DNA of 64,000 nucleotides from CAJXMH01 sp040220135 (GCA_040220135.1 JAVJTT010000006.1:248001-312000); one strand, 5' to 3'; shown: positions 9,301 through 18,035, counted from the first letter of the stretch. Program-made: numbers and translations. Notes: generated by a model from the sequence alone, not told the origin.

Positions 9301-11660
9301 TTTACAATGCTTCACAGAAAATCTTTGACCTTTCCAATTGGACACTGGGAGATCGTTCTACTATTTCAACTTTAGGAAATCTCATTTTTAGTCCGGGGGA
9401 TTACATCATTATTTGTTCGGAGGGAAGTGAGGCGGCATTTGTTGCTTTGGGGCCTACTCAAGGTCAAAGTTCTTTTCCTTCTTTAACCGACAGTGATGAT
9501 ATTTTACTAAGAGACGCGAATGGGAATCTAGTTGACTTTGTACGTTACACGCCTGAGTGGTACCAAGATGAATCAAAAGCTGATGGAGGATATACCATAG
9601 AGCAAATTAATCCCAATACAGCGTGCAGCGGGCAACTCAACTACAGATCCTCTAACAATAGCTCAGGTGGTACTCCGGGAATGCAAAATTCAGTTTTCGA
9701 TACAGCCCTAGATCAAACCCCACCTGAATTACTTTCAGCGGAAGCACTTACCGCAAACACCGTACTTCTAAGATTTAATGAGCTTTTGGATAGTACTTCT
9801 GTATTAAATGCAACTTATACAATTAGCAGAGGGCAAGCAGTAAGCTTAGTTTCGAATCAAGCACCACTATACAATTCAGTGCTATTGCAATTGAGTAGTC
9901 CTTTGGATACAGGTGTTATTGGTACCATTTCCGTTACCAATCTAACAGATTGCCCCGGCAACCCAATCGGGAGCGAAAACCAAGCTGAGGTATTATTACC
10001 TAATATTCCTAATTATCGAAATGTTGTAATCAATGAGATTATGGCCGACCCAAGTCCACAAGTAGGGTTGCCTAATGGAGACTTTATTGAGTTGTTTAAT
10101 GCCTCACAAAAAACCTTTGATCTTTCAAATTGGACGCTCAGTAATGGCTCATCTTTCACTGCATTAGGAAACACCTTATTCAAGCCAGGTGATTACATAA
10201 CTATTTGTTCTAGTGAGTTAGCAAGCAGTCTGTCAGCCTTCGGGCCATCACAAGGAAGATCAGACTTTCCTTCCTTTACCTCTGCAGCTGACGAAGTTAT
10301 TTTACGGGACGCCAATGGAAAGATGATTGATTATATAAATTATACTGATCAGTGGTACGGAAATGATACCAAAAAGGACGGAGGCTATACCTTAGAGCAA
10401 ATCAATCCTTACTTGCCTTGTAGTGATCGGAACAATTTTTTTGCTTCAAATGCTTTTTCAGGGGGTACTCCGGGCAATCAAAACTCTATTTTTAGCGATC
10501 AAGCAGATGTTACTCCACCTCGTTTAAACAGGGTATTAGTATTCTCTGAAAATACTATGGAAATCAGATTTAATGAAGGTCTGGATACCGCTGCTGTAAG
10601 TCCTGCTAATTTTAGTTTTTCAACCCCTACCCAGGTCTTAAGTGTAAGCTCCAAACCACTTGACCCCTCTAGTATAACTTTACTTTTAGATACACCGCTT
10701 GATACGAATGTCGTTCTTACTCTAACTATTAGCAATCTTTCTGATTGTTCAGGAAATGCCTTGAGAAACCCAATTCATGCTAATTTTGGCCTTCCGGTAG
10801 CTACTTCATCAACGGAAAGATCAGATATAGTGATCAACGAGATACTATTCAACCCAAGAAGCGGAGGTAGTGACTTTGTGGAGCTATACAATCGTTCTCA
10901 AAAAATCATCAGTTTAGAAGGCTGGATGATGGCCAATTGGGATGATGCGATGATTGCAAATAGAGAGATTATTATCGAAGAACCCTACTTAGTCTTGCCT
11001 GGACAGTATGTCGGTTTAACTGAAAACATTGATAATATAGTTAAAGAGTACCCCAATACAGTAAGGTCTAGTTTTTATGAAGTAGAAGACTTACCATCTT
11101 ACATTGATGCTGAAGGAGGAGTGTATGTCTTAAATACATCAAATGAACTAATAGATGGATTTCTTTACGATGAAGACATGCATTTTGAAGTGCTGAATAG
11201 CATGGATGGAGTGAGTTTGGAAAGGCTAGATCCTAATCGCTCAAGTGAGGATAGAGGAAATTTTCATTCGGCGGCTGAAAGTGTTGGCTTTGCGACGCCT
11301 GGTTTTGAGAACTCCCAATATTTTCCAGAAACTCAATTTAAAGGAGAGGTGAGTCTTGATCCTGAGCTCTTTTCACCAGATAATGACGGCTATCAAGACA
11401 TACTTAACATCAACTATCAATTTAATGCTCCAGGCTTTGTGGCCAATGTTAAGATTTATGACCGTGGTGGTCGTTTGATCAAAGACTTGATTAAGAACGA
11501 ACTGTTGGGTGCGAAAGGAACTTTTTCTTGGGATGGAGTAACAGAGGATGGTAGTAAAGCTAGAGTAGGGATTTATGTCCTCTACTTTGAGGCTTTTAAT
11601 CCATCAGGAGATCAAGAGGTGTATAAAGAAACCTTTGTAGTGGCGGCTCAGTTAGACTAA
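6354..11660 (+). CDS. Giant secreted lamin-tail-domain repeat protein
   Basis: A 1768-residue exported protein. A signal peptide (residues 1-23, ending AYAQQ) leads to a jelly-roll-like domain to about residue 225, then two Big_5-type Ig-like domains (about 228-415) with near-identical VEDRNGNV ends. Five lamin-tail domains begin near residues 430, 694, 958, 1222 and 1491, each opening with a V(I)INE motif and containing ELYNAS-like and GDYIILC-like strands. The first four are separated by Ig-like domains, giving a period of about 264 residues. The C terminus (from about 1665) has LFSPDNDGYQDILNI and an IYDRGGRLIK...WDG...GIYVLYFEA pattern, like FlgD-type Ig folds and the type B T9SS sorting domain. 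A cell-surface or secreted adhesive role is inferred. No enzymatic motif seen. Confidence 0.88.
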   Translation: MTKQTTFFTVLLTFTIALQAYAQQGFTDDFTDGDFTANPAWFGETSKFQIDATNQLQLNDATATSPAYLVTNSSVINDASWEFYVEMDFAPSSSNYGEVYLVSSQQNLTQNLDGYFVRIGGVSGSVDDVSLYRQDGNNQVEIIDGIDGLVGQQPVKVKVTVTKDINGQWELFADTSAAFNNPISQGTVTDQTHSQSTFFGVLCHYTSTRSDKFYFDDFVINGQAFQDTVKPEIDTFMVIGNTQIELHFSELVDIATASNILNYDLDPSLGNPASVVIEASDSSQLTLTYSSGFVSGTNYELEVQNVEDRNANAIETDTLSFFYFDPAPMVDSLVRQGNNQLDLYFSENVEVQSATNLANYNLDPSIGNPSTATINAADSSQLSLVFASNFISGTSYDLEVKNVEDRNGNVMTTDTVDFFYFIPVPANERDLVINEFYPDPTPSNGLPGGEFVEIYNASNKVFDLSGWEIADGTSSQTLPSRIIQPQDYVILCNTSDANAYQAFGTIVQVSLPSLNNSGDDLSLTDNNGNVIDQLSYDLSWYQDASKENGGWSIEQINPETPCIGANNFAASTAAVGGTPGQQNSIFNNSPDLTPPQLVRATALSEDSVLVEFNEFMDSTSVVNGSYTFTTSAVVGQVFNQPPSYDKALLVLSTPLDSGIVNTLLVNNVSDCAGNVISGNDSSDVVLPAQASFRDVVINEFFSDPSPSFGLPTGEFIELYNASNKIFNLEGWQIEDASSGGSLNSQIFKPGDYIILCPTGDVSAYQSFGTTMGVPSFPSLNNSGDQIKLFDAQGSTIDRLSYSIEWYQDAVKDDGGWTLEQINPFTECSGKNNFIASNNIQGGTPGVQNSVYDTTADQSAPELLSAQALSVDSVLLRFNEPLDTVSVLSATYTFSTSATVGAVQNRFPSYTEILLLLNSPLDSGVVNTITVTNLTDCPGNQIGSQNQAEIVVPAVPNYRDVVINEFLCKPDPEIGLPDAEFIELYNASQKIFDLSNWTLGDRSTISTLGNLIFSPGDYIIICSEGSEAAFVALGPTQGQSSFPSLTDSDDILLRDANGNLVDFVRYTPEWYQDESKADGGYTIEQINPNTACSGQLNYRSSNNSSGGTPGMQNSVFDTALDQTPPELLSAEALTANTVLLRFNELLDSTSVLNATYTISRGQAVSLVSNQAPLYNSVLLQLSSPLDTGVIGTISVTNLTDCPGNPIGSENQAEVLLPNIPNYRNVVINEIMADPSPQVGLPNGDFIELFNASQKTFDLSNWTLSNGSSFTALGNTLFKPGDYITICSSELASSLSAFGPSQGRSDFPSFTSAADEVILRDANGKMIDYINYTDQWYGNDTKKDGGYTLEQINPYLPCSDRNNFFASNAFSGGTPGNQNSIFSDQADVTPPRLNRVLVFSENTMEIRFNEGLDTAAVSPANFSFSTPTQVLSVSSKPLDPSSITLLLDTPLDTNVVLTLTISNLSDCSGNALRNPIHANFGLPVATSSTERSDIVINEILFNPRSGGSDFVELYNRSQKIISLEGWMMANWDDAMIANREIIIEEPYLVLPGQYVGLTENIDNIVKEYPNTVRSSFYEVEDLPSYIDAEGGVYVLNTSNELIDGFLYDEDMHFEVLNSMDGVSLERLDPNRSSEDRGNFHSAAESVGFATPGFENSQYFPETQFKGEVSLDPELFSPDNDGYQDILNINYQFNAPGFVANVKIYDRGGRLIKDLIKNELLGAKGTFSWDGVTEDGSKARVGIYVLYFEAFNPSGDQEVYKETFVVAAQLD

Positions 11661-11842
11661 AGCTGGTTAAAGTTAGGTCGGCCTCTATTCTTTACCGATT
11701 TCCAATAGAATAAGTATTCTGTAATTAAGCTTAAAGTTTTCAAAATACAAACTCTCTTTGTCATCAAAGCAACCATATATCTAGGCCACAGCTTTATCTA
11801 GTATTTCTTAAATGCCTAGTTATCTCACGTCATCACCCATAA

Positions 11843-11871
11843 AAAAAGGGAAGCTGATAGCTTCCCTTTTT
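11843..11871. terminator. Bidirectional intrinsic terminator
   Basis: A perfect 12-bp inverted repeat (AAAAAGGGAAGC / GCTTCCCTTTTT) with a 5-base loop TGATA. It carries A/T tracts on both sides, so it can end transcripts from both directions. It lies between the stop codons of two convergent large genes. The rest of the 230-bp gap holds only short inverted repeats. Confidence 0.9.
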
Positions 11872-11890
11872 ATTTCTAAGGTGTATTCTT

Positions 11891-14608
11891 TTACTTCTGA
11901 ATCACAATGCGCATTACTTTTTGCTCATCATTGCTTTTTACTAGCATGAAGTAAACTCCGCTTTCTTGAATTTTTGTGTCGATAAAATGGGTTTGTTGTG
12001 GGTTACCAAATCTTTGGTTGTAAACTTGTCTGCCATTCACATCTTTAATTTCCACTTCCACCGCTTCTTCATAATTACCTAAGTCTACGGTAAATTGACC
12101 TTGGTTAGGGTTGGGGTAAAGGGTAAGGTTCTCAACCGATGCTTCAGCTGATTGAGCTTTAATTCTAGCATTTCCTGGAGTAGGAACGCTTGTAGTAAAA
12201 TTGGGTCCATCAACCCAAGCATTCTTGAACCTATTGCTGCACACACTTCTCATTTTCCACTCATAGGTTGTCCCGGGGTTAAGTCCTTTTAAATACTGTA
12301 TTCCTCTAGATTGAGGCGCGGCTTTCAATATCCAGTTGTTAGTACCAACTTCCTTGTAGCGAATCCGGTACCTTACAACACCTGGCTTTGTAGCCCAAGC
12401 CAGTTGAGCTCTATCACTTTTGATGAAATTAACGTTCAAAGCAGTTGGATTAGAACAGCCCATAGTAGGCGTAGTAAAATCTTCTAGCGTTGCAGGGCCG
12501 GTCCAATTGCCATTAACCCTTGCATTCACTGTCCAAAAGTATTTGGTACCCGGAACGAGTCCATCGATAACTCTACGAGTCCATCCGGTTATGTTTTTAA
12601 ACTCCGTAATGGTCCAGTTCGGAGAGGTAGAAGGTCTAAGTGTAATCTTGTAAAGATCAGCTCCTGCAATGGCATCCCAAAGTAAAATAACGGAAGTGTC
12701 TTTGAGGCTTCTGATGTCTAAACCTACAGGAGGACCTGCACAAGGTGCTTTGGTTATGGAATAAGTGGCAGTGCTCGAGCAAGCGTTCTCATCAGTCACT
12801 GTAAGGCTGTAGTTTCCTGCAGATAAATTTGAGTTCGTGCTAGCAGGTGGATTGACGACTTCCAATACTTGAACATTATCTACTCCTGCTTGGTCGCTGC
12901 CCCCATTTTGACTTGCTTGAATTCGAAGACGGACAAAACTGGCAGAAGAAGGAATAGGGACAGAAATTGTGGTCCAAGCACCGGTATTTTTATTGAGAGT
13001 GGTTCCATTTGTGCTCCAGGTAGTACCATTATCAAATACTACTTCATATTCAATTTCATCTGAGCTATCAAAACCATTCGTGTAATAATCAAATCGAACC
13101 TCCGCATTGTTCAACCCACTTACATTAACCGGATCAAAAGTAAGGGTGTGGTAAAATGATCCACCTCCATTGCCATTGTCTAAATCTTGCATTCCCCAGA
13201 AGTTAGTTTGGTCGCTAGCTGCAGATATGGAACTGATTGAGCTGACTGTGTCCCAAACGTCACCCGAGGTATTGTAGGCATTGGGTGAAGCGGTGTAGGT
13301 CCAACTACCACTATTGCTCTCAAAACTTTGGCTAAATGCAGTGGTGGTTGCGGTTTCAACTAGTCCGTTCGACCATGAGAATGTTAGCTCTCCAGTACCC
13401 CCACTTGCTTGAGCTCTAATTAAACCATCACCACCCGCGCAAGAAGCGTTTGCTAAAGAGTCTAAGGTGATGCTAATGGCAGTAGGTTCAGCTATGTTTT
13501 CACCTGCGGTAGCGGTACAGCCATTGGCATCAGTTACGGTTAGCTGATAAACGCCAGCACTTAGAGAGGCAGCAGTTTGGTTGGTAGATCCGTTCGACCA
13601 TAAATAAGTGTAACCTCCTGAACCGCCTGAAGCAGCAGCAGTTAAAGAACCATCCGCACCGCCATTGCAGCTTGCATTATTATCCACATTAATTATGGCA
13701 GAAACCGCTGTTGGTTCGCTAATGGTAGCGCTTGCTGTAGCCGTGCTGTTGTTAGCATCTGTTACGGTAACAGTATAAGTTCCGGCGGCTAATCCATTAA
13801 TCGTGTTGGTGGTTGAGTTGGAGCCACTTGTTGTCATTCCGTTTGACCAAGCATAGTCAAAGTTTGCAGTACCATTGGTGACGGATACTGCTATACTCCC
13901 GTCAGATCCTCCATTGCAGCTTGCATCGGTGGTAGCTGTTATAGTGGCAAACATTGAGCCTGCGGCAGCTCCTGAAATTCTTAAATTATCAAAAGCTGCT
14001 TCTTCATTTCCTGAACCTAGGTCACAAGTTATTCTAACGTCTAATGAATCTCCTGACCCCGGAATAAGCCAAGTAAAGTCTTGGAATGTGCCATTCAATC
14101 TTGTGCCATCTCCTAATCCATCATTGTCAGTATCTTCTGCAAGCTGACCATTGAAGCCAGATGAACTAGTGGTTGCAGGATCAGCTCTAAAACGGCCAAT
14201 AACTGTCCAAGCTCCATTACCAACTTTTACTTCAATGGAAATAGAGTCTGAATTCTCGTCAATTCCGCTAGATGTGCCTGACGCTAAAGCTAGCGTAAGG
14301 GAAAGATTAGCTTGGCTAGAAATGTCAATATTATCAATGTATACAACCCCTTGGGAGGAGCTAAGCGTTCCATCAATATCCTCAGCTGCTATAAAATAAG
14401 TACCATCGAATCCTGCATAAGTAAAGTCATCTTGAGGAGGCGCTCCTGCTAAATCTGTTCGGTCAAAAAAGTCTGAACCACTTCCTCCATTTCCATTTGG
14501 GAAAGAGTATCCAGTTGTAGACTCAAACGACTGAGAGTAAATTGTGGTTTGCGCCATTGTGAATTGGCAAAGAAGGAAGGCCGTAAAAAGGCTCAGTAGA
14601 TTTTTCAT
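11891..14608 (-). CDS. T9SS-secreted SprB-repeat / fibronectin III surface protein
   Basis: A 905-residue protein. The start is set at the ATG giving MKNLLSLFTAFLL, the first residue of a signal peptide; 15 further open codons upstream are not part of it. Domain order: jelly-roll/MAM-like domain (about 20-215), SprB-type repeats (about 224-300, 300-368, 368-420 plus 585-620) with CNGGxDGS and SGGSGGYTYLWSNG motifs, a second jelly-roll domain (about 422-583) inserted in the third repeat, two fibronectin type III domains (about 623-805), and a type A T9SS C-terminal signal (YPNPNQGQF to the end). SprB repeats occur in gliding adhesins, so a surface adhesive role is likely. A good TTG-N20-TACTTTTG promoter precedes it. 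Confidence 0.93.
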   Translation of the reverse strand: MKNLLSLFTAFLLCQFTMAQTTIYSQSFESTTGYSFPNGNGGSGSDFFDRTDLAGAPPQDDFTYAGFDGTYFIAAEDIDGTLSSSQGVVYIDNIDISSQANLSLTLALASGTSSGIDENSDSISIEVKVGNGAWTVIGRFRADPATTSSSGFNGQLAEDTDNDGLGDGTRLNGTFQDFTWLIPGSGDSLDVRITCDLGSGNEEAAFDNLRISGAAAGSMFATITATTDASCNGGSDGSIAVSVTNGTANFDYAWSNGMTTSGSNSTTNTINGLAAGTYTVTVTDANNSTATASATISEPTAVSAIINVDNNASCNGGADGSLTAAASGGSGGYTYLWSNGSTNQTAASLSAGVYQLTVTDANGCTATAGENIAEPTAISITLDSLANASCAGGDGLIRAQASGGTGELTFSWSNGLVETATTTAFSQSFESNSGSWTYTASPNAYNTSGDVWDTVSSISSISAASDQTNFWGMQDLDNGNGGGSFYHTLTFDPVNVSGLNNAEVRFDYYTNGFDSSDEIEYEVVFDNGTTWSTNGTTLNKNTGAWTTISVPIPSSASFVRLRIQASQNGGSDQAGVDNVQVLEVVNPPASTNSNLSAGNYSLTVTDENACSSTATYSITKAPCAGPPVGLDIRSLKDTSVILLWDAIAGADLYKITLRPSTSPNWTITEFKNITGWTRRVIDGLVPGTKYFWTVNARVNGNWTGPATLEDFTTPTMGCSNPTALNVNFIKSDRAQLAWATKPGVVRYRIRYKEVGTNNWILKAAPQSRGIQYLKGLNPGTTYEWKMRSVCSNRFKNAWVDGPNFTTSVPTPGNARIKAQSAEASVENLTLYPNPNQGQFTVDLGNYEEAVEVEIKDVNGRQVYNQRFGNPQQTHFIDTKIQESGVYFMLVKSNDEQKVMRIVIQK

Positions 14609-14650
14609 TTTCAATATTTTAAATTTTGAGAGATTGCTAATATATAAAAT

Positions 14651-14681
14651 CAAAAGTAAAACTCTGGAGTTCTTGTTGCAA
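14651..14681 (-). promoter_or_regulatory. Bacteroidota-type promoter for the SprB-repeat gene
   Basis: On the reverse strand TTG (14679-14681) is followed after 20 bp by TACTTTTG (14651-14658), matching the TTG-N17-23-TAnnTTTG consensus. The expected start point is near 14645, leaving a leader of about 36 bases to the ATG at 14608. Confidence 0.65.
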
Positions 14682-14713
14682 TTTCACTTTGTTATCAAAT
14701 GGTTAATTGTAAA

Positions 14714-16258
14714 TTATAGTTTTTCTATGTTTTTTAAATAAAGTGAAGCTTGTTGAAGAGTCTCTTCTTTCTTTTTGGGGTCTTGTTTATTCCAATTGGC
14801 CACCATCATACTCATGCGTTGATTCTTGCTCCATTTTTCGAGATGTTGATCGATAAAGTTCCAATACAAGCTGTTGAAAGGACACGCTTTTTCCCCCACT
14901 TTTTTGCTCTTACTGTAATGGCAAGTTGAGCAATAGTTGCTCATTTTGTCGATGTAGTTTGCTGATGAAACATAAGGTTTAGTGGCAATTAAACCTCCAT
15001 CAGCATATTGGCTCATACCACGTGTATTTGGAAGTTCTACCCACTGAATGGCGTCAATGTAAATACCCAAATACCACTTGTCAACTTCTTTGGGATTTAT
15101 GCCCGCCAATAAAGCGAAGTTGCCAGTTACCATTAACCTTTGAATATGATGAGCATAGGCATAATCTAAAGATTGGTTTATGGATTGCTTCAGGCAGTTC
15201 ATTTTTGTTTTTCCGCTCCAGTAAAATTCGGGCAGTTTACGCTGATTTCTCAATTTATTCTCTGATTCATAATCCGGCATTTTGGCCCAATAAAATCCCC
15301 GCATGTACTCTCGCCAGCCTAGGATTTGCCTAACAAACCCTTCTATTTGTGAGATGTCAATTTTATCCTTGTGCTCAAGCCAATGTTGCAGACATTTATC
15401 AATTACTTCTTTGGGACTTAGCATTTTGCTATTCATCGAAAAGGATAGTCGAGAATGGTAAATACTCCACTCATCTTCAGCCATGGCATCCTGAAAGTCC
15501 CCAAAAAGTGGCAGGCATTCCGCAACAAAGTAATCGAGCAATTGTAGGCTTTCTTCTCTGTTAACAGGCCAAAGGAAGTTTTCTGCATCAATGTTTCCAA
15601 TGCTTTTTACTTCTGCTTTTTCCAACATTTCTACTATTTCATTGACTTGATGTTGAAAAAGTAGAGGCGCAGTTGGCTTGTGACTTTTTGGTAATTTCTT
15701 GCGATTTGACTGATCGTAATTCCACTTTCCTCCTTCCGGTTTGTCGTTGTCGTCGATCATAATTCGATGCTTTTTGCGCATCATCCGGTAAAAGCTTTCC
15801 ATCAGCCATTGTTTTGACTTTTTCTTTTCAAAGAATTCTTTTAGTTCGTACCGTTTCGTATAAAAGTGTTCTGTAGGATAACTTTTGGTTTCAATATCCA
15901 TATCCCGGCAAAAATTATTGAGCTGTTGGTCTAATCGATACTCATCTGGAAGCTGGTATTCGAAGCATTTAATTTCATGCTCTTGAATCAGTGTTTTTAG
16001 ATTTTTATTAAGCTTTTGGTAGTTCGATTCATCATCTAGAGAAAGATAAATGACTTTATGCCCTTCATCTTTTAGTTGCTTAGCAAATGAACGCATAGCG
16101 GAGAAGAAAGCCACAATTTTTTGAATGTGGTGCACCACGTAATCCGTTTCTTGGCGCATTTCCATTAAGACAAAGGTGACATGCTCTTCTTTTTTCTGAA
16201 ACCAGGAGTGCTGACAATTAAGCTGATCTCCTAAAATAAGGCGTAATGTTTTTTTCAT
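14714..16258 (-). CDS. phrB: FeS-containing cryptochrome/(6-4) photolyase (FeS-BCP family)
   Basis: A 514-residue member of the deoxyribodipyrimidine photolyase-related family, which repairs UV (6-4) photoproducts using FAD and a [4Fe-4S] cluster. The N-terminal Rossmann-like domain begins RLILGDQLNCQHSWF, and the helical FAD domain carries GFVRQILGWREYMRGFYW and HHIQRLMVTGNFALLAG. The four cluster cysteines are visible: one in TKMNCLKQ (about residue 354), then CSTC and ACPF with spacing 3 and 13, the same spacing as in Agrobacterium PhrB. The length is normal. The neighbouring beta-carotene hydroxylase suggests a light-protection context, which is inference. Confidence 0.93.
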   Translation of the reverse strand: MKKTLRLILGDQLNCQHSWFQKKEEHVTFVLMEMRQETDYVVHHIQKIVAFFSAMRSFAKQLKDEGHKVIYLSLDDESNYQKLNKNLKTLIQEHEIKCFEYQLPDEYRLDQQLNNFCRDMDIETKSYPTEHFYTKRYELKEFFEKKKSKQWLMESFYRMMRKKHRIMIDDNDKPEGGKWNYDQSNRKKLPKSHKPTAPLLFQHQVNEIVEMLEKAEVKSIGNIDAENFLWPVNREESLQLLDYFVAECLPLFGDFQDAMAEDEWSIYHSRLSFSMNSKMLSPKEVIDKCLQHWLEHKDKIDISQIEGFVRQILGWREYMRGFYWAKMPDYESENKLRNQRKLPEFYWSGKTKMNCLKQSINQSLDYAYAHHIQRLMVTGNFALLAGINPKEVDKWYLGIYIDAIQWVELPNTRGMSQYADGGLIATKPYVSSANYIDKMSNYCSTCHYSKSKKVGEKACPFNSLYWNFIDQHLEKWSKNQRMSMMVANWNKQDPKKKEETLQQASLYLKNIEKL

Positions 16259-16353
16259 ACTTACTTAACCAATGGAAACGAAATATGGTTTAATTTAAGC
16301 GTGTTGGAACAAAATAAGGAAAAGCGTGTTCACACTAAACCAAATCAACAGTT

Positions 16354-16941
16354 ATGATAGTTGGAATCGATTATGGAGCAAAAATGGCGGGAACTACCGT
16401 AATTGCTCGATTAATGGAGAAAAATCAGGTAGATTTTCATGCTTGTCCAAAAAATCAAGACGCCGATCAGTTTATTTTGAAATTTTTAACTGAAAATGAC
16501 GCAGTGTGGATGGCCTACATCGACGCTCCGCTATCCTTACCCATTGCTTACAATCGACTAAATGGCAACAACGATTATTTTTATCGTCAAGCAGATCGTA
16601 TTACCGGTGCGATGTCACCCATGTTTTTAGGAGGCTTAACGGCTAGGGCTATTCAATTAAAGGAAAAGGCTGAGAGTAGTGGCGTAAAACTAGTTGAAAC
16701 ATACCCTTCTAAGTTAGCTGAGGTGTTAGCCCTAAAAAATCAAGGTTACAAAAAAGAAAAGCAAAAAATTGAACTGCTTTGTAATTCACTGAAAGAAAAA
16801 AGTGGATTTAATTTTGAAAATGACAAAGTTAAAACTTGGCATCACTTTGATGCCTTACTTTGCTTGTATTCAGCTAAACGCTTTGAAATGCAAGCTGCCA
16901 TGGTTTTTGGAAATCCTGAGGAAGGTACTATTACGGTTTAA
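16354..16941 (+). CDS. DUF429 family protein (predicted RNase H-like fold)
   Basis: A 195-residue protein beginning MIVGIDYGAKMAGTT, the glycine-rich first strand with an Asp typical of DUF429 and of RNase H-like folds. Other conserved blocks are YIDAPLSLP (second acidic strand), RQADRITGAMSP, ETYPSKLAEVLAL and WHHFDALLCLYSA near the C terminus. The family is predicted to be nuclease-like, but no substrate is established. It is transcribed divergently from the photolyase gene and converges with crtZ 3 bp downstream. Confidence 0.8.
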   Translation: MIVGIDYGAKMAGTTVIARLMEKNQVDFHACPKNQDADQFILKFLTENDAVWMAYIDAPLSLPIAYNRLNGNNDYFYRQADRITGAMSPMFLGGLTARAIQLKEKAESSGVKLVETYPSKLAEVLALKNQGYKKEKQKIELLCNSLKEKSGFNFENDKVKTWHHFDALLCLYSAKRFEMQAAMVFGNPEEGTITV

Positions 16942-16944
16942 ATA

Positions 16945-17409
16945 TTATTTTTTTGACTTCGCTGCCTCTTTAAAGAATTTTAAAGGGACCAACAACATTC
17001 CGAAACATTCCCCTTCTTCTTTCCCTAAGTGTTTGTGGTGTACCTTATGCGCTTTTCGAATGGCTCTAAAATAAACGTTGTCCGTTCTTTTAAACCAATT
17101 TAAACGTTGGTGAATAAAAACATCGTGTACAGAAAAGTAGGCAATCCCATAAAGTAAAATCCCTAAGCCAATAGATAAGCCGTATTCAAAAACACCTTCC
17201 GACCAAAGCACAAAAAGGGTAGTGCTGATTACAGCGTAAAAAATAAAGAAAGCATCATTTCGTTCAAACCATCCCTTTTCAGGTTGATGATGGTCTTTAT
17301 GAAGCACCCAAAGGAATCCATGCATTACATATTTATGCGTAAACCAAGCCATAAACTCCATGGCTAGGAAAGTGAGGACAACAAGTACAATGTGTATTAC
17401 TATTTCCAC
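16945..17409 (-). CDS. crtZ: Beta-carotene hydroxylase
   Basis: A 154-residue integral-membrane di-iron hydroxylase that adds the 3/3' hydroxyls of beta-carotene to give zeaxanthin. The four histidine motifs are complete: HKYVMH, HKDHH, HDVFIHQR and HKVHHKH. Three to four hydrophobic segments lie between them, as in the CrtZ / fatty acid hydroxylase family, and the length is right. No other carotenoid genes (crtB, crtI, crtY) lie in the window, so it acts with enzymes encoded elsewhere. A TAATTTTG box (17414-17421) lies immediately upstream of the start codon. Confidence 0.93.
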   Translation of the reverse strand: MEIVIHIVLVVLTFLAMEFMAWFTHKYVMHGFLWVLHKDHHQPEKGWFERNDAFFIFYAVISTTLFVLWSEGVFEYGLSIGLGILLYGIAYFSVHDVFIHQRLNWFKRTDNVYFRAIRKAHKVHHKHLGKEEGECFGMLLVPLKFFKEAAKSKK

Positions 17410-17413
17410 GTTA

Positions 17414-17421
17414 CAAAATTA
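17414..17421 (-). promoter_or_regulatory. Candidate -7 box (TAATTTTG) for crtZ
   Basis: The reverse strand reads TAATTTTG, matching TAnnTTTG, with a TTTG 14 bp further upstream. It ends only 4 bp before the start codon, so a transcript from it would have almost no leader; the box may be fortuitous. Confidence 0.3.
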
Positions 17422-17464
17422 ATTCTATTCCCTAACAAAGTATTCGTAGGATTGTTAAAGTTGT

Positions 17465-18028
17465 ATGGAAAAATTAAAAAAGTGGTTCTTGATATGGGGC
17501 TTATTTATGTTTTTGGCCCTTCTATTATATAGCTTTTTTGGCCCTTCCGGAAAAAAGATAAATGTTAGGCAAGTTAATTACAACTATACGCAGTCTGCAG
17601 AGCTTTTTTTTAAAAATATGCGTGCTTACTTCTACGATCAAAAAAAGTATGAAGATGGGAGCTATGTTTTGTACCGAATCAATTCGCGTGTAAAAGACAG
17701 TAGTTTGAATAAACTCAATGTGGTGCTCGTAAAAAACACTTTGTTATCACAATGTTTTGTTCGATTAGAATCTGGTATGCTTGACATTGAGCATGATAGC
17801 TTAAATGCTATTTGGAAAACTGAAGATGAACAAGGGTCGTTCTATTTGACATCTTCTAACAGCGATGGACATTATTTATTTGCAGCAGAACTTTATGAGT
17901 ATTTAGACATGGAAGCAGATCTTTATTTTCAAGATACGAGCAAGAAGCTGCGCTTGACAGAACAAGAAAAAAAATCACTTCGAAAAAGTTTGTATGATTA
18001 CTTTAGGCTGGTAGGGAAGGTGAGGTGA
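17465..18028 (+). CDS. Membrane-anchored hypothetical protein
   Basis: A 187-residue protein with one N-terminal transmembrane segment (about residues 8-27, FLIWGLFMFLALLLYSFF) and a roughly 155-residue domain beyond it. That domain is mixed alpha/beta and contains AELFFKNMRAYFYDQ, YVLYRINSRVKD and a Lys-rich C-terminal helix with KKSLRKSLYDYFRLVG. I do not recognise a family. The last 55 codons are duplicated as a decayed copy at 19729-19893, beyond the arylsulfotransferase gene, so a paralogue or a rearranged copy once existed there. It converges with the next gene 7 bp away. Confidence 0.68.
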   Translation: MEKLKKWFLIWGLFMFLALLLYSFFGPSGKKINVRQVNYNYTQSAELFFKNMRAYFYDQKKYEDGSYVLYRINSRVKDSSLNKLNVVLVKNTLLSQCFVRLESGMLDIEHDSLNAIWKTEDEQGSFYLTSSNSDGHYLFAAELYEYLDMEADLYFQDTSKKLRLTEQEKKSLRKSLYDYFRLVGKVR

Positions 18029-18035
18029 ATTTTAA

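Noticed and set aside
7640..11340. Regular repeats that might suggest a CRISPR or minisatellite
   Set aside because: They are in-frame protein modules of about 792 bp with diverged sequence, not short identical repeats with spacers.
11707..11720. AGAATA-AG-TATTCT palindrome between convergent genes
   Set aside because: Too short and AT-rich; the nearby perfect hairpin at 11843 explains termination.
13875..14399. Forward open frames opposite the SprB-repeat gene
   Set aside because: Low-complexity shadows caused by the Ser/Thr-rich repeats on the other strand.
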